DNA from: Chlamydiota bacterium
Lineage (GTDB): Bacteria > Chlamydiota > Chlamydiia > Chlamydiales > Simkaniaceae
Direction: 5' to 3'
Length of the DNA stretch: 6,194 bases
Assembly: GCA_029556005.1 (NCBI GenBank)
Contig: JAKQGT010000108.1
Coordinates: 1 to 6,194, forward strand
Part shown: positions 6,007 to 6,194 of the stretch, piece by piece
Position numbering within the stretch: position 1 is the stretch's first letter
Layout of the letters: each line of letters starts with the position of its first letter
Notes under the pieces: generated by a model
Seen by the model: the letters and a program-made list of their open reading frames with translations, nothing else
Databases searched by the model: none
Told to the model about the DNA's origin: nothing
Position numbers and translations under genes: made by a program

Positions 6007-6194
6007 GGTCCTGTATAAAGTGTAGGAAAGGGGGCAAAGTAGGTATCGGCCACAAAAGCGGTAAAGATATGGAGAAGTTCTGAAGGGAACATGTCTAATC
6101 TCTCCATTTTCACTTCCCAAAAGTACTCGACAGAACCATCTTTAAAACGGTTATGGTGTTTGATCAAGTGAGCCAACAGCTTTTCACGATCGTG
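5991..6194 (-). CDS. C-terminal part of an unrecognised protein (runs off the right edge)
   Basis: The minus strand is open from the window edge (6194) to a TGA at 5993-5991, giving at least 67 residues with no stop. The visible part begins HDREKLLAHLIKHH and ends TLYTGPYLGL. An internal TTG (6176-6174) could serve as a start, but the frame stays open to the edge and shows no ribosome binding site before it, so this is more likely the end of a longer gene. The composition is protein-like: an early basic helical stretch, then YFWEVKMERLDMFPSELLHIF and an aromatic tail. I recognise no family. It converges on recN with a 16-base tail-to-tail overlap and has no visible intervening terminator. No other gene can be seen in 6007-6194. 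Confidence 0.55.
   Translation of the reverse strand, partial: HDREKLLAHLIKHHNRFKDGSVEYFWEVKMERLDMFPSELLHIFTAFVADTYFAPFPTLYTGPYLGL

Overview
The window looks like the chromosome of an environmental (amoeba- or protist-associated) member of the Chlamydiota. Three things point there together: an RNase HIII (rnhC type, the only extra RNase H visible here), an outer-membrane protein of the Lpg1974/MOMP-like family that is expanded in Simkania- and Waddlia-like chlamydiae and in Legionella, and moderate-to-low GC. No single feature proves it; a Legionella-like or planctomycete-related source is the main alternative.

Layout. Positions 1-419 hold no complete gene. The first 57 bases may be the tail of an upstream plus-strand gene. 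Positions 43-207 form a long imperfect inverted repeat that can fold into a hairpin of about 61 Watson-Crick pairs around a 4-base loop. A clear rho-independent terminator lies at 287-315. A short leader follows, with a 17-base palindrome (385-401) and a strong Shine-Dalgarno site.

Positions 420-3445 are a probable two-gene operon for the cell envelope. It encodes a secreted or surface protein with the layout of glycoside hydrolase family 64 (beta-1,3-glucanase, both catalytic acids apparently kept) and, 32 bases later, an Lpg1974-type beta-barrel porin. One reading is that the first opens a glucan at or outside the cell and the second admits small products; this is inference from adjacency.

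Positions 3515-6006 are a second tight pair for genome integrity: RNase HIII (removes RNA in RNA:DNA hybrids) and RecN (SMC-like double-strand-break repair ATPase), 8 bases apart. Neither has a visible Shine-Dalgarno site, and rnhC may be transcribed from a promoter so close that its mRNA is leaderless. From the right edge, an unrecognised minus-strand gene runs in and overlaps the 3' end of recN tail-to-tail by 16 bases.

The points most worth a second look are the long palindrome at the left end, the GH64-type glucanase in a chlamydia-like setting paired with a porin, and the SD-less, possibly leaderless start of rnhC.
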